Shown here: positions 8,632 to 17,487 of the stretch, in pieces
How positions within the stretch are numbered: position 1 is the stretch's first letter
Layout: each line of letters opens with the position of its first letter
From: Mucilaginibacter sp.
GTDB lineage: Bacteria; Bacteroidota; Bacteroidia; Sphingobacteriales; Sphingobacteriaceae
Assembly: GCA_031292485.1 (NCBI GenBank)
Contig: JARLHA010000001.1
Location: forward strand, 1 to 42,614
DNA length: 42,614 nt
Reading direction: 5' to 3'
Notes under the pieces: generated by a model
Told to the model about the DNA's origin: nothing
What the model saw: only the letters and a program-made list of their open reading frames with translations
The model's database searches: none
Position numbers and translations under genes: made by a program

Positions 8632-8782
8632 TCCTCTGTATTAGCAGGCGGTAAAATAGGAAAATTTTGAGAGGATAAGCGTTCAACCGGCATAAATTTC
8701 CGGGAAATAAGGGGGAGAAAAGTACTCCGGAAAGGACAAAGCCTTCCCGCACGATGATTTTTTTAAAAAACATCACTCCAAA

Positions 8783-9256
8783 TTACTGCACTATCTTGTT
8801 AGCGCAATAGGAGCTGGCAAATGCCTCCGGTTTGGCCTTAAACACAAAGCCCATGCTTAAAATGTAACCCATAGCTTCGTGTAAAGCCTGGTTCGATTTA
8901 AACATCGGGTTGGTGTTAATGTCAGCATGCACTTCCAGGTCTACATCATACAGGTCAAGCAGGTCGCAAAGCTTGTAGGCGATATCGATGGATTTTTGCA
9001 CTTCGGTAAGCATCCGTTCCTTAATGCTCATTTTCTGCGAAGTACGTTCCTGCTGGATGAACATGAACCCTCCTTTTTGTTCGCGCAAAAAGACAATCAC
9101 GGTAGCAAAATCGGTTACGTTACCTTTCACCTGCGAATCTGTTCCGATACATACTTTAAGCTTGTTGCCGAGGTCAGATTCCCGTTCGATGGCTTTTTCA
9201 ACCTCTTCGATAATGGGCGCTTGAATAATCTCGCCGCTAAATTTTCTCCAGGTCAT
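8783..9256 (-). CDS. YkuK-type (DUF458) RNase H-like protein
   Basis: 157 residues matching the YkuK/DUF458 family, predicted to have an RNase H-like fold. The first beta-strand segment VCIGTDSQVKG carries the acidic residue expected in the active site, ATVIVFL follows as the next strand, and VDLEVHADINTN contains further acidic positions. The substrate is not established for the family. No signal peptide; cytoplasmic. It is separated from the GNAT gene by about 150 bp and is likely its own transcript. Confidence 0.8.
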   Translation of the reverse strand: MTWRKFSGEIIQAPIIEEVEKAIERESDLGNKLKVCIGTDSQVKGNVTDFATVIVFLREQKGGFMFIQQERTSQKMSIKERMLTEVQKSIDIAYKLCDLLDLYDVDLEVHADINTNPMFKSNQALHEAMGYILSMGFVFKAKPEAFASSYCANKIVQ

Positions 9257-9438
9257 ATAAAAAATTTAAGGTTAATTTATGAGTGACCTTTTTTAGGTCT
9301 ATAAAAATAAGCGATATACTTTTATATAAACGTCAAGAACATGTGATTTATTTGTTAACATTATGGTGTATGTTAACAGGTTAGGGTGTTGATGTGCAAA
9401 TATGCAGATGTGCGGATGTGCGGATGTGCGGATTGGGG

Positions 9439-9478
9439 AATTTGAAAATGGGTTGATTTGAAAATTTGAAAATGATGT
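9439..9478 (+). repeat. Dispersed TTTGAAAA-type repeat, copy A
   Basis: It consists of AATTTGAAAATG, GGTTGATTTGAAAA and TTTGAAAATG words. The same ordered words occur at 11548-11580 and, on the minus strand, at 24385-24420 and 30491-30522. It is preceded by tandem GATGTGCG units (about 9411-9433). This copy lies just before the M13 peptidase gene, in the same orientation. Confidence 0.6.
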
Positions 9479-9495
9479 GTTTAAATCTATCTTTA

Positions 9496-11541
9496 ATGAA
9501 AATTAAAAAAATGAAGTTAACTAAATGGGGGTTAATTGCCGCTGTTATGCTGATGGTAACGGCATGCAAAAACAAATCAGATCAGCAACAAGCTGTTTTT
9601 TTCGACAAATCGGGGATGGATACCACCGTTAAACCGGGCGACAATTTCTTTTTGTATGCCAACGGCAAATGGCTGAAAAACGCCAAAATCCCGGCGGCCG
9701 AAACCGGTTGGGGTTCATTTTATGTGTTGCGCGATAAAAATGAGGCTAACATCCACCAGATTTTAGATTACGCTGCAGCGCACGATGACACCGCAGGCAG
9801 CATCAACCAAAAAGTAGGCGACCTGTTTAAAAGTGGTATGGATACCGCTGCGATTGAAAAGTTAGGCTATGATCCTGTTAAGCCACAACTGGCGAAAATA
9901 GCGGGAGTAAAAGATTATAAGGACCTGGTAAAATTAGCAGCCGATGGCTTTAAAACCGGCGACGGCTTCCTGCTGGGTTTTTATATTTCGCCTGACGATC
10001 GGATCAGCACCAAAAATGCAGCGCATTTTGACCAGACTGGCTTAAACCTGCCCAACCGCGATTATTATTTTAAAACAGACTCCGCCTCCAAAAAAATACT
10101 GGATGGCTATGTTAAATATATTGCCAAACTATTTACCCTAACAGGTGTGGACGCAGCCACCGCCGCCAAAAAAGCAGCAGGCATTTTAAAGCTGGAGACG
10201 GCCATCGCAGCATCGCACCTTACCCCTGTTCAGTTACGCGACCCGGTGAAGAATTATAATAAATTCACTTTTGCTGATTTTCAGAAACAGGTGCCGGATA
10301 TCGATCTTACTGATGCCTTTAACCGCATGGGCCTTAAAACAGATACCGTTTTGGTAGGTCAGCCCGGGTATTATAAAGCGCTGGATGGTCTGCTCAAATC
10401 TCAGCCAATTGAAGTATGGAAGGACAAGGCAACTTTTGAGGCTCTCAGCGGCGCATCCACGTACCTGAGCAAAGCTTTCAGGGACGCACATTTTGATTTC
10501 TTTGGAAAAGTATTAAATGGACAAAAACAACAACGTGACCGCTGGAAATTGATGTCGGAAGACATTGATAATGGGCTTGGCGAATTGCTGGGCCAGTTGT
10601 ATGTACAAAAGTACTTCCCGCCTGATGCAAAAAAACGGATGCTTGACCTGGTAAATAACCTGCAGGCCGTTTATAAAGAACGGATTGAGAAACTGGACTG
10701 GATGAGCGCCGAAACAAAAAAACGTGCGTTGGAAAAACTGGCGGCCTTCACCAAAAAGATCGGCTACCCCGACAAATGGAAAAAATATGATGATGTCCAG
10801 ATCAGTAAGGATGCTTATTACCAAAATGAGCAATCTATCGCGGCGCATAACTACCGGGAGATGATCAAAAAAGTGGGCAAACCTGTCGACCGGTCTGAAT
10901 GGGGAATGACGCCGCCAACTATTGATGCGTATAGTAACCCATTATTTAATGAGATCGTTTTCCCTGCCGGGATCCTGCAATTTCCGTTTTTTGATAAAGA
11001 CGCAGACGATGCAATTAACTACGGCGCTATCGGTGTGGTGATCGGCCATGAAATGACACACGGATTTGACGACCAGGGCCGCCAGTACGATAAAGACGGC
11101 AACCTGAAAGACTGGTGGACCAAAGAAGACGCCGCCAAATTTAAAGCAAGGGTAAAAGTATTGATAGACCAGTACAGCCAGTTTACCATTCTGGGTAACC
11201 TGCATGTTAACGGCGAGCTTACCCAGGGCGAAAACCTGGCAGACGTTGGCGGCTGCATGATTGCCTACCAGGCATTTAAAAACACACCTGAAGGTAAAAG
11301 CGATACCAAAATAGATGGCTTTACGCCGGATCAGCGTTTCTTTTTATCGTTAACCAAGGTATGGCAAAGTAAAATAAGGGACGAATCGGCAAGGATGCGC
11401 ATCAGTGTTGACCCCCATTCGCCGCCGATGTACCGGGTAAACGGGCCATTCTCCAACATGCCTGAGTTTTATAAAGCCTTCAACGTAAAGCCCGGGGATA
11501 AAATGTACCGGCCGGATAGTTTGAGGGTGAAGGTTTGGTAA
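9496..11541 (+). CDS. M13 family (neprilysin/PepO-like) zinc metallopeptidase lipoprotein
   Basis: About 681 residues, the full length expected for M13. A lipoprotein signal peptide ends in LMVTAC, so the mature protein is probably lipid-anchored in the envelope. The N-terminal M13 domain includes DNFFLYANGKW and NLPNRDYYF. The catalytic zinc motif is VVIGHEMTHGFDDQG (HExxH near residue 518) and the third ligand is in GENLADVGG. The late PPMYRVNGPFSN and the tryptophan-terminated C-terminus are also family-typical. It probably degrades oligopeptides in the periplasm. ATG 9496 or 9511 are equally plausible starts; an upstream TTG lies inside a repeat and is not preferred. A hairpin terminator follows. 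Confidence 0.93.
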   Translation: MKIKKMKLTKWGLIAAVMLMVTACKNKSDQQQAVFFDKSGMDTTVKPGDNFFLYANGKWLKNAKIPAAETGWGSFYVLRDKNEANIHQILDYAAAHDDTAGSINQKVGDLFKSGMDTAAIEKLGYDPVKPQLAKIAGVKDYKDLVKLAADGFKTGDGFLLGFYISPDDRISTKNAAHFDQTGLNLPNRDYYFKTDSASKKILDGYVKYIAKLFTLTGVDAATAAKKAAGILKLETAIAASHLTPVQLRDPVKNYNKFTFADFQKQVPDIDLTDAFNRMGLKTDTVLVGQPGYYKALDGLLKSQPIEVWKDKATFEALSGASTYLSKAFRDAHFDFFGKVLNGQKQQRDRWKLMSEDIDNGLGELLGQLYVQKYFPPDAKKRMLDLVNNLQAVYKERIEKLDWMSAETKKRALEKLAAFTKKIGYPDKWKKYDDVQISKDAYYQNEQSIAAHNYREMIKKVGKPVDRSEWGMTPPTIDAYSNPLFNEIVFPAGILQFPFFDKDADDAINYGAIGVVIGHEMTHGFDDQGRQYDKDGNLKDWWTKEDAAKFKARVKVLIDQYSQFTILGNLHVNGELTQGENLADVGGCMIAYQAFKNTPEGKSDTKIDGFTPDQRFFLSLTKVWQSKIRDESARMRISVDPHSPPMYRVNGPFSNMPEFYKAFNVKPGDKMYRPDSLRVKVW

Positions 11542-11547
11542 GAATGT

Positions 11548-11580
11548 AATTTGAAGATGTGAGGATTTGAAGATTTGAAA
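11548..11580 (+). repeat. Dispersed TTTGAAAA-type repeat, copy B
   Basis: AATTTGAAGATGTG followed by GGATTTGAAGATTTGAAA. It begins 7 bp after the stop of the M13 gene, in the same orientation as the gene, and runs into its terminator. Confidence 0.55.
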
Positions 11581-11608
11581 AATGCCACCAGGATCAGGCG
11601 GCATTTTT
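11578..11608 (+). terminator. Rho-independent-type terminator of the M13 peptidase gene
   Basis: AAAAATGCC (11578-11586) pairs perfectly with GGCATTTTT (11600-11608). The stem continues after one mismatch with CC/GG around a 7-nt loop, and the right arm supplies a T-run. Confidence 0.8.
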
Positions 11609-11642
11609 CATGTGCCATAATTGCGTCCTCGATATATTTCAG

Positions 11643-11807
11643 CTACCGATATTTGATCCCTAACGGGATCGGTTTATGGTTATTTACGAGGATGAATGAT
11701 CAGGAATTATATTAGGTAGACACCTGCTTAACCAACTATTCCTGGCGCCGTTAGGTGCCCAATATCGGTAGAAAAAAAATGAAATAAATTTCTCGTGCCG
11801 TAGGTAC
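11643..11807. repeat. Left composite palindrome of the RAYT locus
   Basis: Outer arms are CTACCGATATTTG (11643-11655) and CAATATCGGTAG (11760-11771). Inside are a perfect hairpin GATCCC-TAAC-GGGATC and a second hairpin GGCGCC-GTTA-GGTGCC with one G-T pair. An A-rich link leads to GTGCCGTAGGTAC at 11795-11807, which recurs inverted at 12382-12394 on the other side of the gene. Confidence 0.8.
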
Positions 11808-11827
11808 GAAACCTATACGTCATTCAA

Positions 11828-12289
11828 TTATTCCGGTAATTTAAAAATATACCGTTCATCGTAATCAATCTCGAATTGATCCAACATTTGTTGATATTCT
11901 TCCAAAAACGTCTTTTTGCTGTGATGTTCTTCCTGGTTCATTACGTATTTAATAACAGCCTTAACATGCGACCGCGAATAGGAAAATGCCCCATAACCCT
12001 CCTGCCACCGAAACGTAACCGGTGTAAACGATTTCAGATTTATCCATTCCGACGATTCGCCTTTTACAATCTGCATCAAATCAGAGAGCGATTGCGTTGG
12101 CCGAAAGCCAAAAAATAAATGCAAATGGTCGGGCATATTATTGATGGCAAGCATTTTATGCCCGGAATTTTGCACAATTCCGGTAATGTATTTTTGAAGT
12201 TCCTCTTTCCAGTCCGGTTGAATTAAAGATTGGCGGTATTTTACCGCCATAACACATTGGATGTGAATTTGGGTGTAGGTATTTGCCAT
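11828..12289 (-). CDS. REP-associated tyrosine transposase / Y1_Tnp (HUH) family protein
   Basis: 153 residues forming one Y1 transposase domain. The HUH motif is H55-L-H57 in MPDHLHLFF. The likely catalytic tyrosine is Y115 with Q119 four residues later (IKYVMNQ), followed by EEHH, the arrangement seen in IS200/IS605 TnpA and RAYT proteins. YTQIHIQCVMAVKYR at the N-terminus is typical. Such proteins cut and rejoin single-stranded DNA near hairpins. All key residues are present, so it appears functional. Neighbouring DNA on both sides carries REP-like hairpins, which favours the RAYT reading over an ordinary IS200 transposase. Confidence 0.88.
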   Translation of the reverse strand: MANTYTQIHIQCVMAVKYRQSLIQPDWKEELQKYITGIVQNSGHKMLAINNMPDHLHLFFGFRPTQSLSDLMQIVKGESSEWINLKSFTPVTFRWQEGYGAFSYSRSHVKAVIKYVMNQEEHHSKKTFLEEYQQMLDQFEIDYDERYIFKLPE

Positions 12290-12381
12290 GGTTTATAGGT
12301 TTTATGATGCAATATAAGATTTCGGCCTTAAAAATTGCACCTACGCATTCGTATGGCGGAAATGGCAGGCGAATATATTTT

Positions 12382-12532
12382 GTACCTACGGCACAAAAAT
12401 CGCCTTTTTTCTGGTTGCTACCGATATTTGGCCCCTAATGGGGCCGGGAACGCTGATATTAATGTCCGGCCCCATTAGGGGCCAAATATCGGTAGAAAAA
12501 AATGAAAAATAAATATTGCCCTGTAGGGGCAA
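12382..12532. repeat. Right composite palindrome of the RAYT locus
   Basis: GTACCTACGGCAC (12382-12394) is the exact inverse of the left GTGCCGTAGGTAC. A perfect 30-bp inverted repeat follows, arms 12418-12447 and 12466-12495 with an 18-nt spacer. Each arm itself contains a hairpin GGCCCC-TAAT-GGGGCC (ATTA in the inverse). After GTAG and an A-run comes a third hairpin, TTGCCC-TGTAG-GGGCAA (12516-12532). The last lies 30 bp from the ettA stop and could also serve as its terminator. Confidence 0.85.
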
Positions 12533-12561
12533 CATATTTAACCAATATCCATTTATCAACC

Positions 12562-14244
12562 TTACACCGTCAACTTCTTATACTTGATCCTTTTCGGTGC
12601 AATATCTCCTAAACGTTTCTTCCGGTTCTCTTCGTAATCCGAATAATTACCTTCGAAGAAATAAACCTGGCTGTTGCCTTCAAAGGCAAGGATATGGGTG
12701 CAGATCCTGTCTAAAAACCAACGGTCGTGGCTGATGACTACGGCGCAGCCGCCAAAGTTTTCCAATGCCTCTTCCAGAGCGCGTAGGGTATTTACGTCAA
12801 TATCATTGGTGGGCTCATCCAGCAGCAATACGTTTGATCCTTTTTTTAGGGTGATGGATAAATGGACGCGGTTGCGTTCTCCACCCGACAAAACGCCTAC
12901 CTTTTTTTGCTGGTCGGCGCCGTTAAAGTTGAATTTGGACACGTAGGCCCTTGAATTGATCGGCTTGTTACCAACCAATATAGTTTCAAGGCCACCGGTA
13001 ACATTTTCCCAAACAGATTTAGTAGGGTCCAAATCATCATGCAGCTGGTCGACATAGCCCAGGTGAACCGTTTCGCCTACGCGGAAAGTACCCGCATCTG
13101 GCTGATCCTGCCCGGTAATTAAACGAAAAAGGGTGGTTTTACCCGCGCCATTGGGGCCGATGATGCCTACAATACCTGCCGGTGGCAGCGAAAAGTTTAA
13201 GTTATCAAACAACAGCTTTTCGCCATAAGATTTGCTTACGCCATTGGCTTCGATCACTATGTTCCCCAAACGCGGGCCCGGCGGGATAAACAGCTCCAGT
13301 TTTTCTTCTCTGTCCTTTGTTTCTTCTGAGGCTAATTTATCGTAGTTGGATAAACGCGCCTTTGATTTGGCATGACGGCCTTTCGGGCCCATGCGCACCC
13401 ATTCCAACTCCCGCTCCAGGGTTTTCTGGCGTTTGCTTTCCGTCTTGTCTTCCTGCGCCAAACGCTTGGCTTTTTGATCCAGCCATGAGGAATAATTTCC
13501 CTTCCATGGGATGCCTTCTCCCCTGTCCAGTTCCAGGATCCAGCCAGCCACATTATCCAAAAAGTAACGGTCGTGGGTAACCGCGATCACAGTACCTTTA
13601 TATTGTTTTAAATGCTGCTCCAGCCAGTCAATCGACTCTGCATCCAGGTGGTTAGTAGGCTCGTCCAGCAATAACACATCCGGTTCCTGCAATAACAGGC
13701 GGCAAAGGGCCACGCGGCGGCGTTCCCCGCCGGAAAGAACTGATATTTTTGCATCCGGGTCGGGACAGCGAAGGGCGTCCATGGCACGCTCCAGCTTTAC
13801 ATCCAGTTCCCAGGCATTTACCGCGTCAATTTTATCCTGCAATTCGCCCTGGCGGTTCATCAGCTTATCCATTTTATCGGCATCGCTGTAATACTCCTCC
13901 AGTCCAAATTTTTCGTTGATCTCTTCGTACTCCTTTAATAAGGCAGTGGTTTCGGCAACACCTTCTTCCACTACTTCTTTTACGGTTTTATTGGGGTCCA
14001 ATTCCGGTTCCTGGCTCAGGTAGCCCACGGTATAGCCCGGCGAAAAAACAACTTCGCCGATATTTGTTTTGTCAATTCCGGCTATAATTTTTAACAGGGA
14101 CGACTTACCCGAGCCATTTAAACCGATAACGCCGATTTTGGCGCCATAAAAAAAGGATAAGTATATATTTTTTAAAACTGTTTTTTGCGGCGGGTAAATC
14201 TTACTTACGCCCGCCATTGAAAAAATTATTTTCTCGTCTGCCAT
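12562..14244 (-). CDS. ettA: Energy-dependent translational throttle protein EttA (ABC-F ATPase)
   Basis: 560 residues with two ABC ATPase domains and no membrane segments, which defines an ABC-F protein. Domain 1: Walker A GLNGSGKSS, signature LSGGERRRVALC, Walker B VLLLDEPTNHLD. Domain 2: GPNGAGKTT, LSGGERNRVHLS, VLLLDEPTNDID. The linker contains RELEWVRMGPKGRHAKSKAR, characteristic of the EttA P-site tRNA interaction motif, and the length fits EttA. It binds the ribosomal E site and couples first peptide-bond formation to the ATP/ADP state. It is single-gene and divergent from clpC across a long intergenic region. Confidence 0.95.
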   Translation of the reverse strand: MADEKIIFSMAGVSKIYPPQKTVLKNIYLSFFYGAKIGVIGLNGSGKSSLLKIIAGIDKTNIGEVVFSPGYTVGYLSQEPELDPNKTVKEVVEEGVAETTALLKEYEEINEKFGLEEYYSDADKMDKLMNRQGELQDKIDAVNAWELDVKLERAMDALRCPDPDAKISVLSGGERRRVALCRLLLQEPDVLLLDEPTNHLDAESIDWLEQHLKQYKGTVIAVTHDRYFLDNVAGWILELDRGEGIPWKGNYSSWLDQKAKRLAQEDKTESKRQKTLERELEWVRMGPKGRHAKSKARLSNYDKLASEETKDREEKLELFIPPGPRLGNIVIEANGVSKSYGEKLLFDNLNFSLPPAGIVGIIGPNGAGKTTLFRLITGQDQPDAGTFRVGETVHLGYVDQLHDDLDPTKSVWENVTGGLETILVGNKPINSRAYVSKFNFNGADQQKKVGVLSGGERNRVHLSITLKKGSNVLLLDEPTNDIDVNTLRALEEALENFGGCAVVISHDRWFLDRICTHILAFEGNSQVYFFEGNYSDYEENRKKRLGDIAPKRIKYKKLTV

Positions 14245-14733
14245 GTGGATAATTAGTGAATTGTTGAATTAGTGAATTAGTGATTGATGAGTTAACAAAA
14301 CCACCAGAACAAATATGAATGAAATTATGTGTTTAGCAAACCATTTGCCGGGGTTTTTTCGTATACATAAACAGGATGATTTGACGTTAGTGTAACTATT
14401 GTTAATGCCGTAATGTCATATAATTGACTAATTTGTCCGTTATTGTCACCTTCAGGCTTTTCAACACGTACCTATAATTAAACTATTTATGTAAAATTCT
14501 ATCAAATAGCTATTAATCAAGGATTATTTTATAAAAATGGTTGCAATTATGGGTTTTTTTTATGAGATTGCTAAAAATTATTTGAGTTTATTAGCCGGTA
14601 TATCATCTTAATGTCTGCTTTATATTTAACTTAAAAACTTGGCAATAATATTGTTGATATGTGTAAAACAACACGTCCTGATTATTGAAAACAATTTAAT
14701 ACATTAGGGCGTTCATAAATCGGAAGGAACTAT
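14245..14733. other. Intergenic region between ettA and clpC
   Basis: 489 bp separating two divergent genes, so it should contain both promoters. No exact TAnnTTTG is seen on either strand. Next to ettA are short tandem GTGAATTA/GTTGAATTA words (14255-14280). The clpC start is preceded by AAGGA seven bases upstream, an unusually good Shine-Dalgarno for this window. No CIRCE-like operator or open frame is apparent. Confidence 0.5.
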
Positions 14734-17268
14734 ATGGAAGCTAAATTTTCGCCGCGGGTTAAGGATGTTATTCAGTATAGCAGGGAGGAGGCACTGCGCC
14801 TTGGCCATGACTATATTGGTACAGAGCACCTTTTGTTGGGATTGATAAGAGATGGTGACGGCGTTGCAATAAAATTACTGAAGGAATTAGCCGTTGATAC
14901 AGCAAAATTACGACGCTCGGTGGAGGATGCTGTAAAAGGAACTATCGGCACAAATGTGCATATCGGCAGTATCCCATTAACCAAACAGGCCGAAAAGGTA
15001 TTAAAGATAACTTACCTGGAGGCCAAAATTTTTAAAAGCGATGTGATCGGTACGGAGCATTTGTTGCTATCGATACTGCGCGACGAGGATAACATCGCAT
15101 CGCAGATATTAACCCAGTTTCACGTTAATTACGAAATTTTTAAAGGCGAAGTGGAATCACATAAGAACGATGTAACCGACGAAATGCCGGGATCCCCTAC
15201 CGGCGGCGATGACGACTTCAAGGAAGAAGAATCATTCAGCCAACCTAAAAAAGTATCGGATATTAAATCAAAAACACCGGTACTGGATAATTTTGGCCGC
15301 GACTTAACCAAAGCAGCCGAAGACGGCCGCCTTGACCCTATCGTAGGCCGGGAAAAAGAAATTGAACGGGTATCGCAGATCCTGTCGCGCCGGAAAAAGA
15401 ACAACCCTATATTAATAGGCGAGCCTGGCGTGGGAAAATCAGCCATTGCCGAAGGTTTGGCGCTCAGGATTGTTCAGCGTAAGGTGTCGCGCGTGCTGTT
15501 TAACAAACGCGTGGTTACTTTGGACCTGGCTTCATTAGTTGCAGGCACCAAATACCGCGGGCAGTTTGAGGAACGTATGAAAGCGGTGATGAACGAACTG
15601 GAAAAATCACCAGATGTAATTTTATTCATCGACGAGATCCATACCATTGTTGGCGCAGGCGGCGCATCAGGTTCGCTTGATGCATCAAATATGTTTAAAC
15701 CGGCATTGGCCAGGGGCGAAATACAATGCATAGGCGCTACTACTTTGGATGAATACCGCCAGTATATTGAAAAGGATGGCGCTTTAGACCGTCGTTTTCA
15801 AAAGGTAATGGTTGAACCGGCTACCCCGGATGAAACCATCGAGATACTGAACCGCATTAAAGAGAAATACGAAGAGCACCATGGCGTAACTTATACTCCT
15901 GAGGCAATTAACGCCTGCGTTACTTTAACCACAAGATATATTACCGACCGCTTTTTACCGGATAAGGCTATTGATGCTTTGGACGAATCAGGATCTCGTG
16001 TTCACTTAACCAATATCCACGTTCCACAGAACATTTTAGATATTGAGCAAAAGATAGAGCTGATCAAGATCGAGAAAAACAAAGTGGTACGCAGCCAGAA
16101 ATACGAAGAAGCTGCTAAACTGCGCGATACTGAAAAGCATTTGCTTGAAGAATTGGAACAGGCTAAAGCCATTTGGGAAGCCGAAACCAAATCTAAACGC
16201 TATACCGTTACCGAAGATAATGTTGCTGAAGTGGTAAGCATGATGACCGGGATCCCGGTTCAGCGTGTGGGCCAGGCCGACAGCCACAAGCTGTTGAATA
16301 TGGCCGAAACCGTAGGCAGCAAAGTAATCGGGCAGGATGAGGCGATCAAGAAGCTGACCCGCGCTATACAAAGGACCCGTGCAGGGCTTAAAGATCCTAA
16401 AAAGCCTATCGGTTCGTTTATATTCCTGGGCCCTACCGGTGTTGGTAAAACTGAACTGGCGAAAGAATTGTCACGCTTTATGTTTGACACTGAAGATGCC
16501 CTGATCCAGATCGACATGAGCGAGTATATGGAAAAATTCGCCGTATCACGTTTAGTAGGAGCGCCTCCGGGCTATGTAGGCTACGAAGAAGGCGGACAGC
16601 TGACCGAAAAGGTACGCCGCAAGCCGTATGCCGTGGTATTGCTGGATGAAATTGAAAAAGCACACCCTGATGTATTCAATATCCTGTTACAGGTATTGGA
16701 TGAAGGCCAGCTGACTGATTCATTGGGCCGTAAGGTTGATTTCAGGAATACGATCATCATCATGACCTCGAACATTGGCGCACGCCAGTTGAAGGACTTT
16801 GGCCAGGGAGTTGGTTTTAACACCAGCGCCAAAACTATACAGGCTGATTCACATTCACGTGGCGTGATTGAAAATGCATTGAAACGTGCTTTCGCACCTG
16901 AGTTTTTGAACCGTATCGACGATGTGATCGTGTTTAACTCCCTGGGTAAGGAAGAGATCTTCAAGATCATTGACATAGAACTGGCCTACCTGTTTAACCG
17001 GGTAAATATGCTGGGTTATAAAATTGAGCTGACCCTTGGCGCTAAAGAATTTATCGCCGATAAAGGTTACGACAGCCAGTTTGGCGCCCGTCCATTGAAA
17101 CGGGCCATCCAGAAATACCTGGAAGACCCGATCGCCGAAGAAATATTAAAAGGCGAATTGAGCGAAGGCGATACGATGGAAATTGATTACGACAAAGAAA
17201 GCAACGAAATAAAAATTGTTGCCCGCAAAGGCGAAAGCAAAAAGCCTGAAGAAGAAGAGCAGAAGTAA
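14734..17268 (+). CDS. clpC: ATP-dependent Clp protease ATP-binding subunit ClpC
   Basis: 844 residues with full ClpC architecture: two Clp_N repeats (about 1-145, [19 protein letters not shown] and a second TEHLLLSIL), AAA+ domain D1 with Walker A GEPGVGKS near residue 229 and Walker [10 protein letters not shown], a UVR-like coiled segment ([11 protein letters not shown]), then D2 with GPTGVGKTE near 566 and [11 protein letters not shown], and the C-terminal D2-small domain ([20 protein letters not shown]). It is an unfoldase feeding substrates to ClpP and acting in protein quality control. A GC hairpin with a T-run follows about 100 bp downstream. Confidence 0.97.
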   Translation: MEAKFSPRVKDVIQYSREEALRLGHDYIGTEHLLLGLIRDGDGVAIKLLKELAVDTAKLRRSVEDAVKGTIGTNVHIGSIPLTKQAEKVLKITYLEAKIFKSDVIGTEHLLLSILRDEDNIASQILTQFHVNYEIFKGEVESHKNDVTDEMPGSPTGGDDDFKEEESFSQPKKVSDIKSKTPVLDNFGRDLTKAAEDGRLDPIVGREKEIERVSQILSRRKKNNPILIGEPGVGKSAIAEGLALRIVQRKVSRVLFNKRVVTLDLASLVAGTKYRGQFEERMKAVMNELEKSPDVILFIDEIHTIVGAGGASGSLDASNMFKPALARGEIQCIGATTLDEYRQYIEKDGALDRRFQKVMVEPATPDETIEILNRIKEKYEEHHGVTYTPEAINACVTLTTRYITDRFLPDKAIDALDESGSRVHLTNIHVPQNILDIEQKIELIKIEKNKVVRSQKYEEAAKLRDTEKHLLEELEQAKAIWEAETKSKRYTVTEDNVAEVVSMMTGIPVQRVGQADSHKLLNMAETVGSKVIGQDEAIKKLTRAIQRTRAGLKDPKKPIGSFIFLGPTGVGKTELAKELSRFMFDTEDALIQIDMSEYMEKFAVSRLVGAPPGYVGYEEGGQLTEKVRRKPYAVVLLDEIEKAHPDVFNILLQVLDEGQLTDSLGRKVDFRNTIIIMTSNIGARQLKDFGQGVGFNTSAKTIQADSHSRGVIENALKRAFAPEFLNRIDDVIVFNSLGKEEIFKIIDIELAYLFNRVNMLGYKIELTLGAKEFIADKGYDSQFGARPLKRAIQKYLEDPIAEEILKGELSEGDTMEIDYDKESNEIKIVARKGESKKPEEEEQK

Positions 17269-17366
17269 TTATTGAGTCCGAAACCTGCCTGCCGGCAGCC
17301 AGGGTCGGTAAAGTCAGGAAGACCGGAAGAAACTGCAACTGAGGATTGACAAAAATACATTATGAT

Positions 17367-17403
17367 AAAACCCCGCTGTGTTTAGGCAAAGCGGGTTTTT
17401 TTG
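17367..17403 (+). terminator. Rho-independent terminator downstream of clpC
   Basis: An A-run and CCCGCT pair with AGCGGG and T7 across a roughly 12-nt loop. It is a classic GC stem followed by a T-run, about 100 bp after the clpC stop. Confidence 0.8.
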
Positions 17404-17487
17404 TTGGGCTGGTTGAAATAAACTTTAAAATCGGGCACCCATTATTCATTCACGGGCAACAAATCCATCGATCGTTAAAATTTCCCT

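Larger units (their letters stand above)
11643..12532. mobile_element. REP-associated transposase locus with flanking composite palindromes
   Basis: A Y1 transposase gene sits between two composite repeats placed in the same order: a CTACCGATATTTG/CAAATATCGGTAG-type palindrome, then GTAG followed by an A-run and TGAAA, then a second small hairpin. The unit lies cleanly between the pepO-like terminator and ettA. It may be an IS200/IS605-type element or, more likely from the hairpins, a domesticated RAYT with its REP partners. No duplicated target site is evident. Confidence 0.65.

Noticed and set aside
17275..17345. CTGCCGGCAG palindrome after clpC as the terminator
   Set aside because: The better terminator, with a GC stem and T-run, is at 17367-17403; the earlier palindrome has no T-run.
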